NCBI RefSeq assembly: GCF_002205675.1
Contig: NZ_NISK01000001.1
Coordinates: 491,054-555,053, forward strand
Length of the DNA: 64,000 bases
Direction of reading: 5' to 3'
Origin: Sphingopyxis bauzanensis
GTDB lineage: Bacteria > Pseudomonadota > Alphaproteobacteria > Sphingomonadales > Sphingomonadaceae
Made by a program: the position numbers and the translations under genes. Positions 8,662 to 17,329 of the stretch are shown in pieces (position 1 is the first letter of the stretch; each line of letters begins with the position of its first letter). Under the pieces are notes generated by a model that worked only from the letters and a program-made list of their open reading frames with translations, was not told where the DNA came from and made no database searches.

Positions 8662-10101
8662 ATGACCATAAGATTGACGGTGCAGCTTCTGGGCGCAGGG
8701 GCGCTGCTCACAAGCGCTGTGTACGCCGAAGCCGAACCGGTTGCCGATGCAGCGACGATTTCCCAGCGCCTGCTCGACACGCTACGCGAGACCAACGGCG
8801 TGCCGGGCATGGGCGCCGCGGTGTGGCAGGATGGCCAGATCGTCTGGGATGGATCAAGCGGCCTGCGCGATGTAACAGGCGGCGCCCCGGTGACGCACGA
8901 TACACTGTTCCGCCTTGCCAGCGTGTCAAAGCTGTTCACCGTCACCGCTGCCGCAAAGCTTGCGGAAGAGGGCAAGCTCGACCTTGACGCACCGGTACAA
9001 GCGCAGCTGCCATGGCTCGGTGCCCGCTGGCCCGCGATCACCCCGCGCCAACTCGCCGCGCATACATCGGGGCTGCCGCACTATCAGGACGTCGATCGCG
9101 ATCGCGGCGCCGTGCATTATCAGACCGGGCGCGAGGCGGTCGCCATCTTTGCCGATCGCGACCTGCTAAGCCCGCCCGGCACCGCTTACAGCTACTCGTC
9201 ATGGGGATACACGCTGCTCGGCACCTGGGTGGAGGAGCACGCTGGCCAATCCTTCCCCGACTATGTGACGCGGCAACTGGTCCCCGGGCTCGCGATCCGC
9301 GCCGACGCAACGCACAGCGGCGATACCAATGCGTCGCGCGCCTATGGTTTCGATGCCGGGCGCATCGTCGAAATGCCGCGGCATGACTTCAGCTATACCT
9401 GGGGCGGCGGCGGGCTGAGCGGGACGGCGGGCGCGGTGGCGACCTTTGGCGGGCAGATGATCGACGCAAAGATCGTCCGCCCCGCCACCTTCGACGCCAT
9501 GCTGGTGCCGGTGCGGCTCGCCGATGGGCGCCCAGCGGGCGAGCTCGACTATGGCGTCGGTTTCGGCTGGCGCATCAGCCGCGACCCTGACGGCGCGCCC
9601 TTTGTTCACCACAATGGCAGCACGATCGGCGCGCGCAGCACCGTCGGACTATGGCGCGCCGAACGCACCGCGGTCAGCGTGCTGGCAAATGCCTCATGGG
9701 TGTCGCGGATGGAACCCACCGCGCAGATGATCGCGGCGCCGTTCCGGCCAGCCCCGGCAGGGCTTATCGCCACCGCCTGTCCGGTCGGCGCACAACGCTA
9801 CCGCGGGACATTTGGCGATGCGGCGGTCGAAGGCGCCGTCCGTTTCCGCATCGAACAGGGGCTATGCATCGGCACTGCCGAACAGCACACCGCGATGCGC
9901 GGCTATTTTGGTACCGCGATGCAGCGAACCGACGCGCCGCTGACGCTGGTCGGGCTCGATCCTGAGGGCGGCCTGGCCCGCGCCAGCCTCGTCAACCCAT
10001 TCGGCATCGCCGACCTGCGCGCGCAAGCCGACGGCAGCTTTACCGCCGAGATTGCCACCGGCCGCCGACTCGTCCTGCGCTTCGATCAGCCCGGCAAATA
10101 G
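8662..10101 (+). CDS. Serine hydrolase, class C beta-lactamase/esterase fold
   Basis: 479 aa, ATG preceded by GAGAGGA. A signal peptide is likely (residues 1-24, TSAVYAEA). The penicillin-binding fold motifs are SVSK (87-90, nucleophile Ser87 and Lys90), then Tyr178-Ser-Ser180 where the family usually has Tyr-x-Asn, and a HHNG segment at the KTG position. The Asn-to-Ser change in motif 2 suggests an esterase or D-amino-acid peptidase rather than a true beta-lactamase; this is inference. A C-terminal domain of about 110 residues follows the catalytic domain. Its stop overlaps the convergent HAD gene by 16 nt. Confidence 0.85.
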   Translation: MTIRLTVQLLGAGALLTSAVYAEAEPVADAATISQRLLDTLRETNGVPGMGAAVWQDGQIVWDGSSGLRDVTGGAPVTHDTLFRLASVSKLFTVTAAAKLAEEGKLDLDAPVQAQLPWLGARWPAITPRQLAAHTSGLPHYQDVDRDRGAVHYQTGREAVAIFADRDLLSPPGTAYSYSSWGYTLLGTWVEEHAGQSFPDYVTRQLVPGLAIRADATHSGDTNASRAYGFDAGRIVEMPRHDFSYTWGGGGLSGTAGAVATFGGQMIDAKIVRPATFDAMLVPVRLADGRPAGELDYGVGFGWRISRDPDGAPFVHHNGSTIGARSTVGLWRAERTAVSVLANASWVSRMEPTAQMIAAPFRPAPAGLIATACPVGAQRYRGTFGDAAVEGAVRFRIEQGLCIGTAEQHTAMRGYFGTAMQRTDAPLTLVGLDPEGGLARASLVNPFGIADLRAQADGSFTAEIATGRRLVLRFDQPGK

Positions 10102-10697
10102 CTACGGACCACCAGATCGCGCTCGAGCATCGCCGCGCCTTCGAACAAATGGCCGGCGATACCGAGTGATTCGGCCCCCGCGACATTGGCCGCCACGTCA
10201 TCGACGAACAGAGCCCCCGCAGGGTCGATCCCGAATCGCTCGATAGCTAGGCGATAGATCGCGGGATCGGGCTTCATCAGCTTTTCAGTGCCGGAAACGA
10301 TGATGTCCCGGAAGCGGTCGAAGATCGGCTGGGTGGGACGGAATCCTTCCCAGAATTCATGCCCGAAATTGGTGATCGCAAACAAAGGCACGCCCGCCGC
10401 GTCGAGCCGCTCGACGAGTTCGAGGCTGCCGGGCATCGGCGCCGGGATCGTTTCGTTGAAGCGCGCGGCATAGGCATCGATCAACGCGGCATGGTCGGGA
10501 AACTCGGCCTTGCGCTCGGGCAGCATGTCGGTGAGTGGGCGGCCCGCGTCATGCTGGAAATGCCACTGCGGCGTGACGACGTGCGTCACGAACCATTCCA
10601 GCTCGGCCTCATCGGCAATCAGCTTGGCGAACAGATGGCGCAGGTCCCAGTCAAACAGGACACGGCCGACGTCGAAGATCACGCTTTGGCGAATCAT
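10086..10697 (-). CDS. HAD family hydrolase, YihX-like
   Basis: 203 aa from the ATG at 10697, which has GGAGGG a few bases upstream; a GTG 15 bases earlier is less likely. The first HAD motif is FDVGRVLFDWD with nucleophile Asp9, the DxG-x-V variant seen in YihX-type sugar phosphatases and some dehalogenases. Motif II is ITNFGHEF, and motifs III/IV are KLMKPDPAIY and FVDDVAAN. The exact substrate, probably a small phosphorylated metabolite, cannot be told. It converges on the serine hydrolase with a 16-nt overlap. Confidence 0.88.
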   Translation of the reverse strand: MIRQSVIFDVGRVLFDWDLRHLFAKLIADEAELEWFVTHVVTPQWHFQHDAGRPLTDMLPERKAEFPDHAALIDAYAARFNETIPAPMPGSLELVERLDAAGVPLFAITNFGHEFWEGFRPTQPIFDRFRDIIVSGTEKLMKPDPAIYRLAIERFGIDPAGALFVDDVAANVAGAESLGIAGHLFEGAAMLERDLVVRSYLPG

Positions 10698-10757
10698 ACG
10701 CCCTCCAGACACGCGAAAGCGCCGCCGGAAGCATCCGACGGCGTTACGCTGGTCATC

Positions 10758-10783
10758 AAAAGCAAACGGGGTGAAATCACCCC
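10758..10783 (-). terminator. Rho-independent terminator of rpmJ
   Basis: On the minus strand GGGGTGA pairs with TCACCCC (10768-10774 with 10777-10783), followed by GTTTGCTTTT. It lies 11 nt after the rpmJ stop and before the HAD gene. Confidence 0.75.
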
Positions 10784-10794
10784 GCGCCGGGGCA

Positions 10795-10920
10795 TCAGCC
10801 CTGGCGCGCCTTGAAGCGGCGGTTGGTCTTGTTGATCACATACGTGCGGCCACGGCGGCGGATAACGCGGTTATCGCGGTGGCGGTCCTTCAGCGACTTC
10901 AGGCTGTTGCGAATCTTCAT
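10795..10920 (-). CDS. rpmJ: 50S ribosomal protein L36
   Basis: 41 aa: starts [17 protein letters not shown] and ends RRFKARQG, read directly from the minus strand. This is the cysteine-free (zinc-independent) L36 form common in alphaproteobacteria. The gene stands alone rather than inside the spc operon, with its own terminator immediately downstream. It sits in the large subunit near the factor-binding region. Confidence 0.95.
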   Translation of the reverse strand: MKIRNSLKSLKDRHRDNRVIRRRGRTYVINKTNRRFKARQG

Positions 10921-11010
10921 GGTTCTTGTCCGTAAATCTTGGCGTATTGACGCGAAGCGGCGCAACTATGGGGATGCGGGTAAAAAGTCAACCGGCTGGC
11001 GAAGAGAAAA

Positions 11011-11103
11011 CGTCGTCCCCGCGAAGGCGGGCACCGTTGTCCGGCTTACGCGACGCCGCTGCATAAACCGCCAGCGGCCCCCGCCTTCGGCGGGGGCGAC
11101 GGG
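11011..11103. repeat. Extragenic palindromic element between rpmJ and rpoN
   Basis: The ends CGTCGTCCCCGCGAAGGCGG and the inverted CCGCCTTCGGCGGGGGCGACG bracket about 50 unique bases. The same CCCGCGAAGGCGGG core recurs at 12602-12681. Elements of this type are scattered through sphingomonad genomes. Confidence 0.7.
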
Positions 11104-11107
11104 ATCG

Positions 11108-12577
11108 CTACCCTGCCAGGGCCTTTTGCCGCCGTCTCTGCACCGACGAGCCAAACCCCATCGCCTCGCGATACTTCACCACAGTGCGCCGCGCGATGTC
11201 GTGGCCCTCGGCGGACAATTTCTGCGCGATCGTTTCGTCGGACAGAATAGCCTTGGCATCCTCGGCCTCGATCATCGCCTTGATCCGGCTCTTGATCGAC
11301 TCGGATGACACCGCGCCGTCGCCGTCGGTCGCCGAAATGCCGCTCGAGAAGAAATATTTGAGTTCGAACAGCCCGCGCGGGCAGCTGAGATATTTGTTGC
11401 TGGTGACGCGGCTGACCGTCGATTCGTGCATGCCGATTTCTTCGGCGACCTGACGCAGGGTCAGCGGGCGCATGTGCGCGACGCCGTGCAGGAAAAAGCC
11501 CTCCTGCTGCTTGACGATCGCGCTTGCGACCTTGACGATCGTGCGCTGGCGCTGGTCGAGCGCGCGGACCAGCCAGTTGGCGCTCGCCAGCTGTTCGGAC
11601 AGCCACGCCTTGCTCTTTGCCGCCGCGCCCGTCGCTAGCTCGGTGTAGTAACGCCGATTGACGAGCAGCCGCGGCAGGGTGCCGCTGTTGATCTCGACCG
11701 CCCAGCCTTTGGCGGTCTGGCGAATGAAAAGGTCGGGGACGACCGCCTGCGTCGCATCGCCGCCGAATTTCAGCCCGGGTTTGGGATCATAGTTGCGCAA
11801 TTCGCGGATCATGTCGGCGAGATCTTCGTCGTCGACGCCGCAGATACGCTTCAATTGCGGAAAGGCACCTTTGGCGACCAGATCGAGATGCGCGATCATC
11901 GTGGCCATCGCGGGATCATAACGATCGGCTTCGCGTGCCTGAATCGCAATGCATTCGGCGAGGTCGCGCCCGCCGACCCCCGATGGGTCGAAACCTTGCA
12001 CCCCCGCGAGGACGCTCTCGACCAGCGCGAGTGGCACGCCGAGCCGCTGCGCGACCTCGGCCAGGTCAGCGCGCAAATATCCGGTGTCGTCGATCAAGGC
12101 GACCAGCTGCTCGGCGATCATCGCTTCCAGCCCGCTGAAGCGTTCGCCGACCTGCGCGAGCAGATGACCGTGCAGCGTCTCGTCCTCGCCCGCGAAGCTG
12201 TCAAAATCGATGCCCTCGCTGTCGCTGCCCGACAGGCCGACATTGTCGCTGGCGCTGTCGTGGTGAAAGCTTTCAGCGGTCATATCGACATCGAGGTCGT
12301 TCGCGGTGCCGCTATCCGACGATAAGGCATGGTCGGCGTCGAGCGAGGCCGCCTCCGTCACGGGCGCGTCATCGCCCAGGCCGTCATTCGTGTCGGCTGC
12401 GCTGCCATCGTTATCGCCGGGCGTCGCATCGAGCAGCGGATTGCCTTCCAGCGCCTCGGCCAGATAGGCTTCGAGTTCGAGGTTCGACAGCGCCAGCAGC
12501 TTGATCGCTTGCTGCAGCTGCGGCGTCATCACCAGCGATTGCGACTGGCGGAGATCGAGGCGCGGACCCAACGCCAT
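11108..12577 (-). CDS. rpoN: RNA polymerase sigma-54 factor
   Basis: 489 aa from the ATG of MALGPRLDLRQSQSL; an earlier in-frame ATG lies inside a repeat and is unlikely. Region I is the Gln/Leu-rich activator-interaction segment (1-50). A long acidic region II follows (about 55-140). Core- and DNA-binding domains end in the RpoN box ARRTVVKYRE (462-471). The protein directs RNA polymerase to -24/-12 promoters and needs AAA+ activators. It follows lptB at 138 nt with repeats in between. The usual downstream hpf and ptsN genes are missing here; rpmJ follows instead. Confidence 0.96.
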   Translation of the reverse strand: MALGPRLDLRQSQSLVMTPQLQQAIKLLALSNLELEAYLAEALEGNPLLDATPGDNDGSAADTNDGLGDDAPVTEAASLDADHALSSDSGTANDLDVDMTAESFHHDSASDNVGLSGSDSEGIDFDSFAGEDETLHGHLLAQVGERFSGLEAMIAEQLVALIDDTGYLRADLAEVAQRLGVPLALVESVLAGVQGFDPSGVGGRDLAECIAIQAREADRYDPAMATMIAHLDLVAKGAFPQLKRICGVDDEDLADMIRELRNYDPKPGLKFGGDATQAVVPDLFIRQTAKGWAVEINSGTLPRLLVNRRYYTELATGAAAKSKAWLSEQLASANWLVRALDQRQRTIVKVASAIVKQQEGFFLHGVAHMRPLTLRQVAEEIGMHESTVSRVTSNKYLSCPRGLFELKYFFSSGISATDGDGAVSSESIKSRIKAMIEAEDAKAILSDETIAQKLSAEGHDIARRTVVKYREAMGFGSSVQRRRQKALAG

Positions 12578-12601
12578 GGCGGCTATATTATTTCCCGCCG
12601 T

Positions 12602-12681
12602 GCTCCCGCGAAGGCGGGAGCCCATCTCTGGTCGGCGCTATTTCGAACCTACCGGAGACGGGTCCCCGCCTTCGCGGGGAC
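12602..12681. repeat. Pair of palindromes in the lptB-rpoN spacer
   Basis: Two hairpins, CTCCCGC/GCGGGAG (12603-12620) and GTCCCCGC/GCGGGGAC (12662-12681), lie in inverted orientation about 40 bases apart. It is a diverged copy of the element at 11011-11103. Confidence 0.7.
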
Positions 12682-12715
12682 ACACGGAAATTTTTCTGGC
12701 GGCGGTCCGCAAAAA

Positions 12716-13534
12716 TCACAGCGAGAAACCCTCGCCGAGGTAGAGGCGGCGCACTTCTGGATCCGCGACCAGCTCCTCGGGCGACCCCGCGAGCAGGACC
12801 TTGCCGTCATAAATGATGCAGGCTCGATCAACGAGGTCGAGCGTTTCGCGGACATTGTGATCAGTGATCAGTACCCCGATGCCGCGCGTCTTCAGATCGG
12901 CGACCAGGTCGCGGATGTCGCTGATCGACAGCGGATCGATGCCCGCGAACGGTTCGTCGAGCAGCATGATCGACGGATTGGCGGCCAGCGCGCGGGCGAT
13001 TTCGGCGCGGCGCCGCTCGCCACCCGACAGCGCCATCGCCGCCGCATCGCGCAGCCGGGTCAGGCCGAATTCGTCGAGCAATTCCTCGAGCCGCCTCTCG
13101 CGCGACACCTTGTCGGGTTCGGCGAGTTCGAGCACCGCGCTGATATTCTGCGCCACCGTCATGCCGCGAAAGATCGAGGTTTCCTGCGGCAGATAGCCCA
13201 GCCCCAGGATCGCGCGGCGGTACATTGGCAGCGCGGTGATGTCCGACCCGTCGAGCATGATGCGCCCCGCGTCAGGCTTCACCAGCCCCATGATCGAATA
13301 GAAACAGGTCGTCTTGCCGGCGCCGTTCGGGCCGAGCAGGCCGACGACCTCGCCCTTGCCGACCGAGAGCGACACGTCGGACAGCACGACGCGCTTGTCA
13401 TAGCTTTTGGCGATCGAAATGACCGCGAGACCGTTGCCCGCCGCCGCATCGTCGCGCGCATGCGCCTTATGCTCCGCGACGCCATGATCGGCGTCGGCTA
13501 TCCGCGTCGCCGGGGTCGCTTCGTCGTGGGTCAT
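12716..13534 (-). CDS. lptB: LPS export ABC transporter ATP-binding protein LptB
   Basis: 272 aa. A 35-residue Asp/His/Ala-rich N-terminal extension precedes a standard ATPase: Walker A GPNGAGKTT (68-76), signature LSGGE (169-173) and Walker B with Asp193-Glu194 (LLDEPFAGID). LptB powers transfer of lipopolysaccharide (glycosphingolipid in some sphingomonads) from the inner membrane through the LptFG-C-A bridge. It is paired with rpoN as in most proteobacteria, but lptA and lptC do not lie immediately upstream; pgmG does. Confidence 0.94.
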   Translation of the reverse strand: MTHDEATPATRIADADHGVAEHKAHARDDAAAGNGLAVISIAKSYDKRVVLSDVSLSVGKGEVVGLLGPNGAGKTTCFYSIMGLVKPDAGRIMLDGSDITALPMYRRAILGLGYLPQETSIFRGMTVAQNISAVLELAEPDKVSRERRLEELLDEFGLTRLRDAAAMALSGGERRRAEIARALAANPSIMLLDEPFAGIDPLSISDIRDLVADLKTRGIGVLITDHNVRETLDLVDRACIIYDGKVLLAGSPEELVADPEVRRLYLGEGFSL

Positions 13535-13618
13535 GCTGGATCGCTTCCTGAGGACATATGCACGGGCGTTACCCGAGGAGCGCCGCCAAGGTCAATCTGG
13601 CAAGATATTTGCAGGGCT

Positions 13619-13712
13619 GCTCCCCTCCCTCCGAGGGATGGGTTAGGGGTGAGTCGCCGCAGGCTTTTTTTTGGCCGCATGCCCACCCCCGGCGCCTCCC
13701 TGGAAGGGAGAT
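13619..13712. repeat. Inverted repeat element in the lptB-pgmG spacer
   Basis: Two arms, CTCCCCTCCCTCCGAGGGAT at the left and an inverted GCGCCTCCCTGGAAGGGAG at the right, each fold alone and carry GGGGTGRG tails. It resembles widespread sphingomonad extragenic repeats. No gene is seen in the 183-nt spacer. Confidence 0.6.
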
Positions 13713-13717
13713 AGAGA

Positions 13718-15100
13718 CTAATGCCCCGCTTGCGGTCCGCGTGCGATCCCCGACAGGGCGAGCTGTTCGTCGATCGCGGCGAGCAACCGCGCCAACGCCG
13801 CGTCGTCGTTCGCCTCGGCGCGCGCCACCAGCACATCCTGCGTGTTCGACGCGCGGAGCAACCACCAGCCGTCGTCGGTGAGCACGCGCGCGCCGTCGGT
13901 GCGATCGACCTTGGCGCCCGACGCCGTCAGCCGCGCCAGAACTTCGTCGACAATGGCGAATTTGCGCACCTCATCGACCTGGAAACGCAGCTCTGGCGTG
14001 TTGACCATCGGCGCCATCGCCGCGCGCAGCTCGGTGACGCTCTGCCCCAGCTTCGTCGCTGCTTCGATCAACCGCACCGCGGCATAGGGCGCATCGTCAT
14101 AGCCATAATAGCGATCGGCGAAGAACACATGGCCGCTCATCTCGCCCGCGAGCGGGCTGCCGACCTCCTTCATTTTCGCCTTGATCAGGCTGTGGCCGGT
14201 TTTCCACATCAGCGGCGTCCCACCGAGTTCGCTGACCCGATCGAACAGCGCCTGGCTGGCTTTCACATCGGCGATGATCGTTGCGCCGGGCATGTCCTGC
14301 AGCAGCGCCGCGGCATAGATCTGCAGCAACTGGTCGCCCCATATCACCCGGCCGTCGCCATCGATCGCACCGATCCTGTCGCCGTCTCCGTCGAAAGCGA
14401 CGCCGAAATCGAGGTTCCTCTCGGCGACAAGCTTACGCAAATCGGCCAGATTCTTCTCTTCGGTAGGATCGGGATGGTGGTTCGGAAAATGACCGTCGAT
14501 GTCGGTGAACAGCAAATGATGCTCGCCTGGCAACTTCGCCGTCAGTTTTTCGATGACGGTCCCCGCCGCGCCATTGCCCGCATCCCAGCCGACCCGGTAG
14601 GCGCCGCCGGCAAAACCCTCGACCAGCCGGTCGACATAGGCATCGATGATATCGATGCTCTGCGTGACACCGTCGCCAACGGCCCAATCCCCCGCGGCAG
14701 CCATTTCGCCGATCCGCTGAATATCGGCACCATAGAAAGGCCGCCCCTGCATCACAAATTTGAAGCCGTTATAGTCGGGGGGATTGTGGCTACCGGTTAT
14801 CTGGATGCCGCCGTCCACATCTTCGGTTGAGGCTGCGTAATAGAGCATTGGCGTCGGCCCGAGTCCGACGTTGAGGGCGTCGACGCCCGCGGCGTTAATC
14901 CCCGCGACCAGCGCATCGCACAGCATCGGCGACGACAGCCGCCCGTCATAGCCGACCGCGACACGCTTGCCGCCGCCGCGCGCAACCAGCGTCGCAAAAC
15001 TGCGCCCGATGGCATAGGCGTCCTTGTCCGACAGCGTGTCGCCGACGACGCCGCGGATGTCATATTCGCGCAGCATCGTGGGGTGGAAGATATGGGTCAT
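13718..15100 (-). CDS. pgmG: Phosphomannomutase/phosphoglucomutase, PgmG type
   Basis: 460 aa. The phosphoserine loop is TGSHNPP with Ser104, the magnesium loop is DGDGD (237-241), and the sugar-specificity loop and C-terminal phosphate-binding domain follow. The enzyme interconverts hexose 1- and 6-phosphates for UDP-glucose and GDP-mannose supply, so it feeds exopolysaccharide (sphingan) and envelope glycolipid synthesis in this group. It lies 28 nt after mipZ on the same strand. The name pgmG is by analogy with Sphingomonas; algC or manB would be equivalent. Confidence 0.92.
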   Translation of the reverse strand: MTHIFHPTMLREYDIRGVVGDTLSDKDAYAIGRSFATLVARGGGKRVAVGYDGRLSSPMLCDALVAGINAAGVDALNVGLGPTPMLYYAASTEDVDGGIQITGSHNPPDYNGFKFVMQGRPFYGADIQRIGEMAAAGDWAVGDGVTQSIDIIDAYVDRLVEGFAGGAYRVGWDAGNGAAGTVIEKLTAKLPGEHHLLFTDIDGHFPNHHPDPTEEKNLADLRKLVAERNLDFGVAFDGDGDRIGAIDGDGRVIWGDQLLQIYAAALLQDMPGATIIADVKASQALFDRVSELGGTPLMWKTGHSLIKAKMKEVGSPLAGEMSGHVFFADRYYGYDDAPYAAVRLIEAATKLGQSVTELRAAMAPMVNTPELRFQVDEVRKFAIVDEVLARLTASGAKVDRTDGARVLTDDGWWLLRASNTQDVLVARAEANDDAALARLLAAIDEQLALSGIARGPQAGH

Positions 15101-15128
15101 CGTTGGTCCTCGTTGGGAGAGAGAAATC

Positions 15129-15950
15129 TCAGGCGGCAGCGAACAGATCGCCGTCGGGATGAAACCGCTCGCGCGCGGGAAGGTTCAATCCGCCCATCGC
15201 CTCGCGCAGTTCCTGCCGCGCGACGACATGACCGATGCCCATGCCGCCGAGATGCGCCTTGTCGAGCAGGGTCAGCCCGGCGGGGAACAGCTCGCGATAG
15301 ATGACGCGCTCGCCAAGCCCCGGGATGACGCGAAAACCGACGCGGCGCGAAAGCTGGCTCAGCGCCTCGCCGACGCGGCGCATATTGTGCGCGTCGACAT
15401 GTTGGAGCCGGTTGCGCAGGATGATCCAGTCGATCGTCCGCCCGTCGGTCTTGGCGCGGGCTTTCCGCGTGTCCCAGATCAGTTCGGAGTAAAAGCTGGG
15501 GCGGGTGACCTGAAATGTCTCGGGGTCGACCTGGCCGATCAGGTCGAAATCGATGAAGCTGTCGTTGATCGGAGTGACCAGCGTATCGGCGGTCATCGCC
15601 AGATGGCGTGCAAAGACATCGTCGCGCCCCGGGGTGTCGGCGACAAAATAGTCGCAATCCGCGGTCATGCGCGCGACCTGCGCGTCGAGTTCTTCAATCG
15701 TCGCCCCCTCGAACACTTCAAACTGCGGCATCGGCAGTTCGATGTCGCGGCGCTTTGCCGTGTTGGTGCGATTCTCGAGATAGCGGTGAAAGGTGCGCTG
15801 GCGCGGATCGAGGTCGAGCCCGGCGACCTTCCAGCCCTGGCTCGCCAGCGCGACCGCAAAATGCACCGCGCAGGTCGATTTGCCGGTCCCGCCCTTTTCA
15901 TTGGCAAAGATGATGCGATGCGGGGCGGGTTTGATCACGCTGTTCGTCAT
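15129..15950 (-). CDS. mipZ: Division plane positioning ATPase MipZ
   Basis: 273 aa from the ATG of [15 protein letters not shown]; 50 further in-frame residues upstream are shadow of panC. It is a ParA/MinD-family ATPase with a deviant Walker A KGGTGKS (19-25), [12 protein letters not shown] and VADTPGRDD. In Caulobacter, MipZ forms polar gradients with ParB and blocks FtsZ assembly away from midcell. It is divergent from panC with 85 nt between starts. Confidence 0.94.
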   Translation of the reverse strand: MTNSVIKPAPHRIIFANEKGGTGKSTCAVHFAVALASQGWKVAGLDLDPRQRTFHRYLENRTNTAKRRDIELPMPQFEVFEGATIEELDAQVARMTADCDYFVADTPGRDDVFARHLAMTADTLVTPINDSFIDFDLIGQVDPETFQVTRPSFYSELIWDTRKARAKTDGRTIDWIILRNRLQHVDAHNMRRVGEALSQLSRRVGFRVIPGLGERVIYRELFPAGLTLLDKAHLGGMGIGHVVARQELREAMGGLNLPARERFHPDGDLFAAA

Positions 15951-16035
15951 GGGCCGTTGCGATTTTCCTGTTGGCGCGGCATGGCGGCCGCGTCGGTGGT
16001 GCATAAGCGCCGCCATTATCGGAGGCAGGGCAGCC

Positions 16036-16875
16036 GTGCAAATCATCCGTGACATCGCCACGCTGCATCGCGCCATCGCCGCGCTGAAGCAGGACGGCAA
16101 AAGCGTTGCCTTGGTGCCGACGATGGGCGCGCTGCACGATGGTCATCTTTCGCTCGTGCAGATGGGGCGGCGCGTTGCGGACCATGTCGTCGTGTCGATC
16201 TTCGTCAACCCGACCCAGTTCGGCCCGAATGAAGATTTCGCCGCCTATCCGCGCCACGAAGCCCGCGATGCTGCGTTGCTCGTCGAGGAAGGTGTAGCAC
16301 TTCTCTGGGCGCCCGATGTCGGGGTCATGTATCCGGGCGGTCACAGCACCCATATCGAGGTCGCCGAACTCGGCGCCGATTATTGCGGCGCCGCGCGCCC
16401 CGGTCATTTCGACGGGGTCGCCACCGTCGTCGCCAAATTGTTCAATCAGGTGCGCCCCGATGTGGCGATCTTTGGCGAAAAGGATTGGCAGCAGCTCGCG
16501 ATCATCCGCCGCATGGCGCGCGATCTTGATTTTGCGCTCGACATTTTGGGGGCGCCGATCGCGCGCGACCCCGATGGCCTCGCGCTGTCGTCGCGCAACG
16601 CCTATCTCTCGCCCGAACAGCGCAGCGCCGCCGTCGCCTTTCCGGGCGCGCTCAGGACCGCGGCTGCCGCGCTGGCGAACGGCAGCGATATGTACGAAAC
16701 GCTCGCGAAGGCCGAAGCGGCGATCGTCGCCGGCGGGTTCGACAGCGTCGACTATATCGCGCTTGCCGATGCCGACAGTCTGGAAAGGCTCGACATTTTT
16801 CGCGCTCCCGCGCGGCTGCTCGCCGCCGCGCGGATCGGAAAAACGCGGCTGATCGACAATTATCCGGTGGGTTGA
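16036..16875 (+). CDS. panC: Pantothenate synthetase
   Basis: 279 aa from a GTG at 16036 (first residues MQIIRDIATLHRAI); GGAGG lies 10 bases upstream and homologues begin at this position. The nucleotidyl-transferase signature PTMGALHDGH (28-37) and the KDWQQL and LSSRNAYLSPE blocks are present. The enzyme joins pantoate and beta-alanine with ATP in coenzyme A synthesis. The frame is open for a further 240 bases upstream but this overlaps mipZ. panB is not in the window. Confidence 0.95.
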   Translation: MQIIRDIATLHRAIAALKQDGKSVALVPTMGALHDGHLSLVQMGRRVADHVVVSIFVNPTQFGPNEDFAAYPRHEARDAALLVEEGVALLWAPDVGVMYPGGHSTHIEVAELGADYCGAARPGHFDGVATVVAKLFNQVRPDVAIFGEKDWQQLAIIRRMARDLDFALDILGAPIARDPDGLALSSRNAYLSPEQRSAAVAFPGALRTAAAALANGSDMYETLAKAEAAIVAGGFDSVDYIALADADSLERLDIFRAPARLLAAARIGKTRLIDNYPVG

Positions 16876-16939
16876 TGAAAGCGGAAACGGCCAAAATCAG
16901 CCGTTTGTGCATCCTATCCCCCAGAAATTGCCAATCAAG

Positions 16940-16954
16940 TTAACGCTTTGTTGA
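16940..16954 (+). promoter_or_regulatory. Possible CtrA-binding site
   Basis: TTAA, seven bases, then TTGA matches the alphaproteobacterial CtrA consensus TTAA-N7-TTAA at seven of eight positions. It sits about 60 bases before the Sel1-like gene. A single-motif match in a spacer has a real chance of being fortuitous. Confidence 0.3.
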
Positions 16955-17014
16955 CCATAAGCCGCAAGGGTGGACCTCGAAGCTTCCTGTGGGGGGAAGC
17001 GACAGGGGGTTTTT

Positions 17015-17329
17015 ATGGCCAACAGTCTGAAGTCCGCGCAATATCTAATCGAAAGCCGCTTGCTCGACGCGGCGCGCGGCGACGCCAACGCGTATTTCGA
17101 TCTCGGGATCGCCTTTTCGACCGGCACCGGCGGGGTCGATGTCGACCTGATCCAGGCACATAAATGGTTCAACCTCGCCGCGCTTGGCGGCAACAAGGAA
17201 GGCCAGCAATGCCGCGCCGACCTGTCCGATGAAATGAGCCGCGACGAAATCGCCGAGGCGCAGCGCCAGGCACGCGCCTGGCTCGATGAAACTGCGCGCC
17301 GTCCGGCCGCGCGGCGGTTTGCGGCCTAA
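17015..17329 (+). CDS. Small Sel1-repeat-like protein
   Basis: 104 aa from an ATG preceded by AGGGGGT. The central part (AYFDLGIAFSTGTG and AHKWFNLAALGG) fits one or two Sel1-like/TPR-like helical repeats, and a helical Glu/Ala/Arg-rich tail follows. Such proteins usually act as protein-interaction scaffolds; no partner can be named. Its TAA stop is part of the CTAA target site of the adjacent insertion sequence, so the coding sequence survived the insertion intact. A possible CtrA motif lies upstream. Confidence 0.75.
   Translation: MANSLKSAQYLIESRLLDAARGDANAYFDLGIAFSTGTGGVDVDLIQAHKWFNLAALGGNKEGQQCRADLSDEMSRDEIAEAQRQARAWLDETARRPAARRFAA
17326..17329 (+). repeat. Target-site duplication, left copy (CTAA)
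   Basis: CTAA directly before the left inverted repeat; its TAA is the stop codon of the Sel1-like gene. The right copy is at 18832-18835. Confidence 0.9.

Noticed and set aside
10921..11107. Repeated palindromes considered as a CRISPR array
   Set aside because: Only two inverted copies with a unique centre, no regular spacers and no cas genes in the window.
12329..13714. A 461-codon plus-strand open frame across rpoN and lptB
   Set aside because: Runs through two real genes and a palindromic repeat on the opposite strand.
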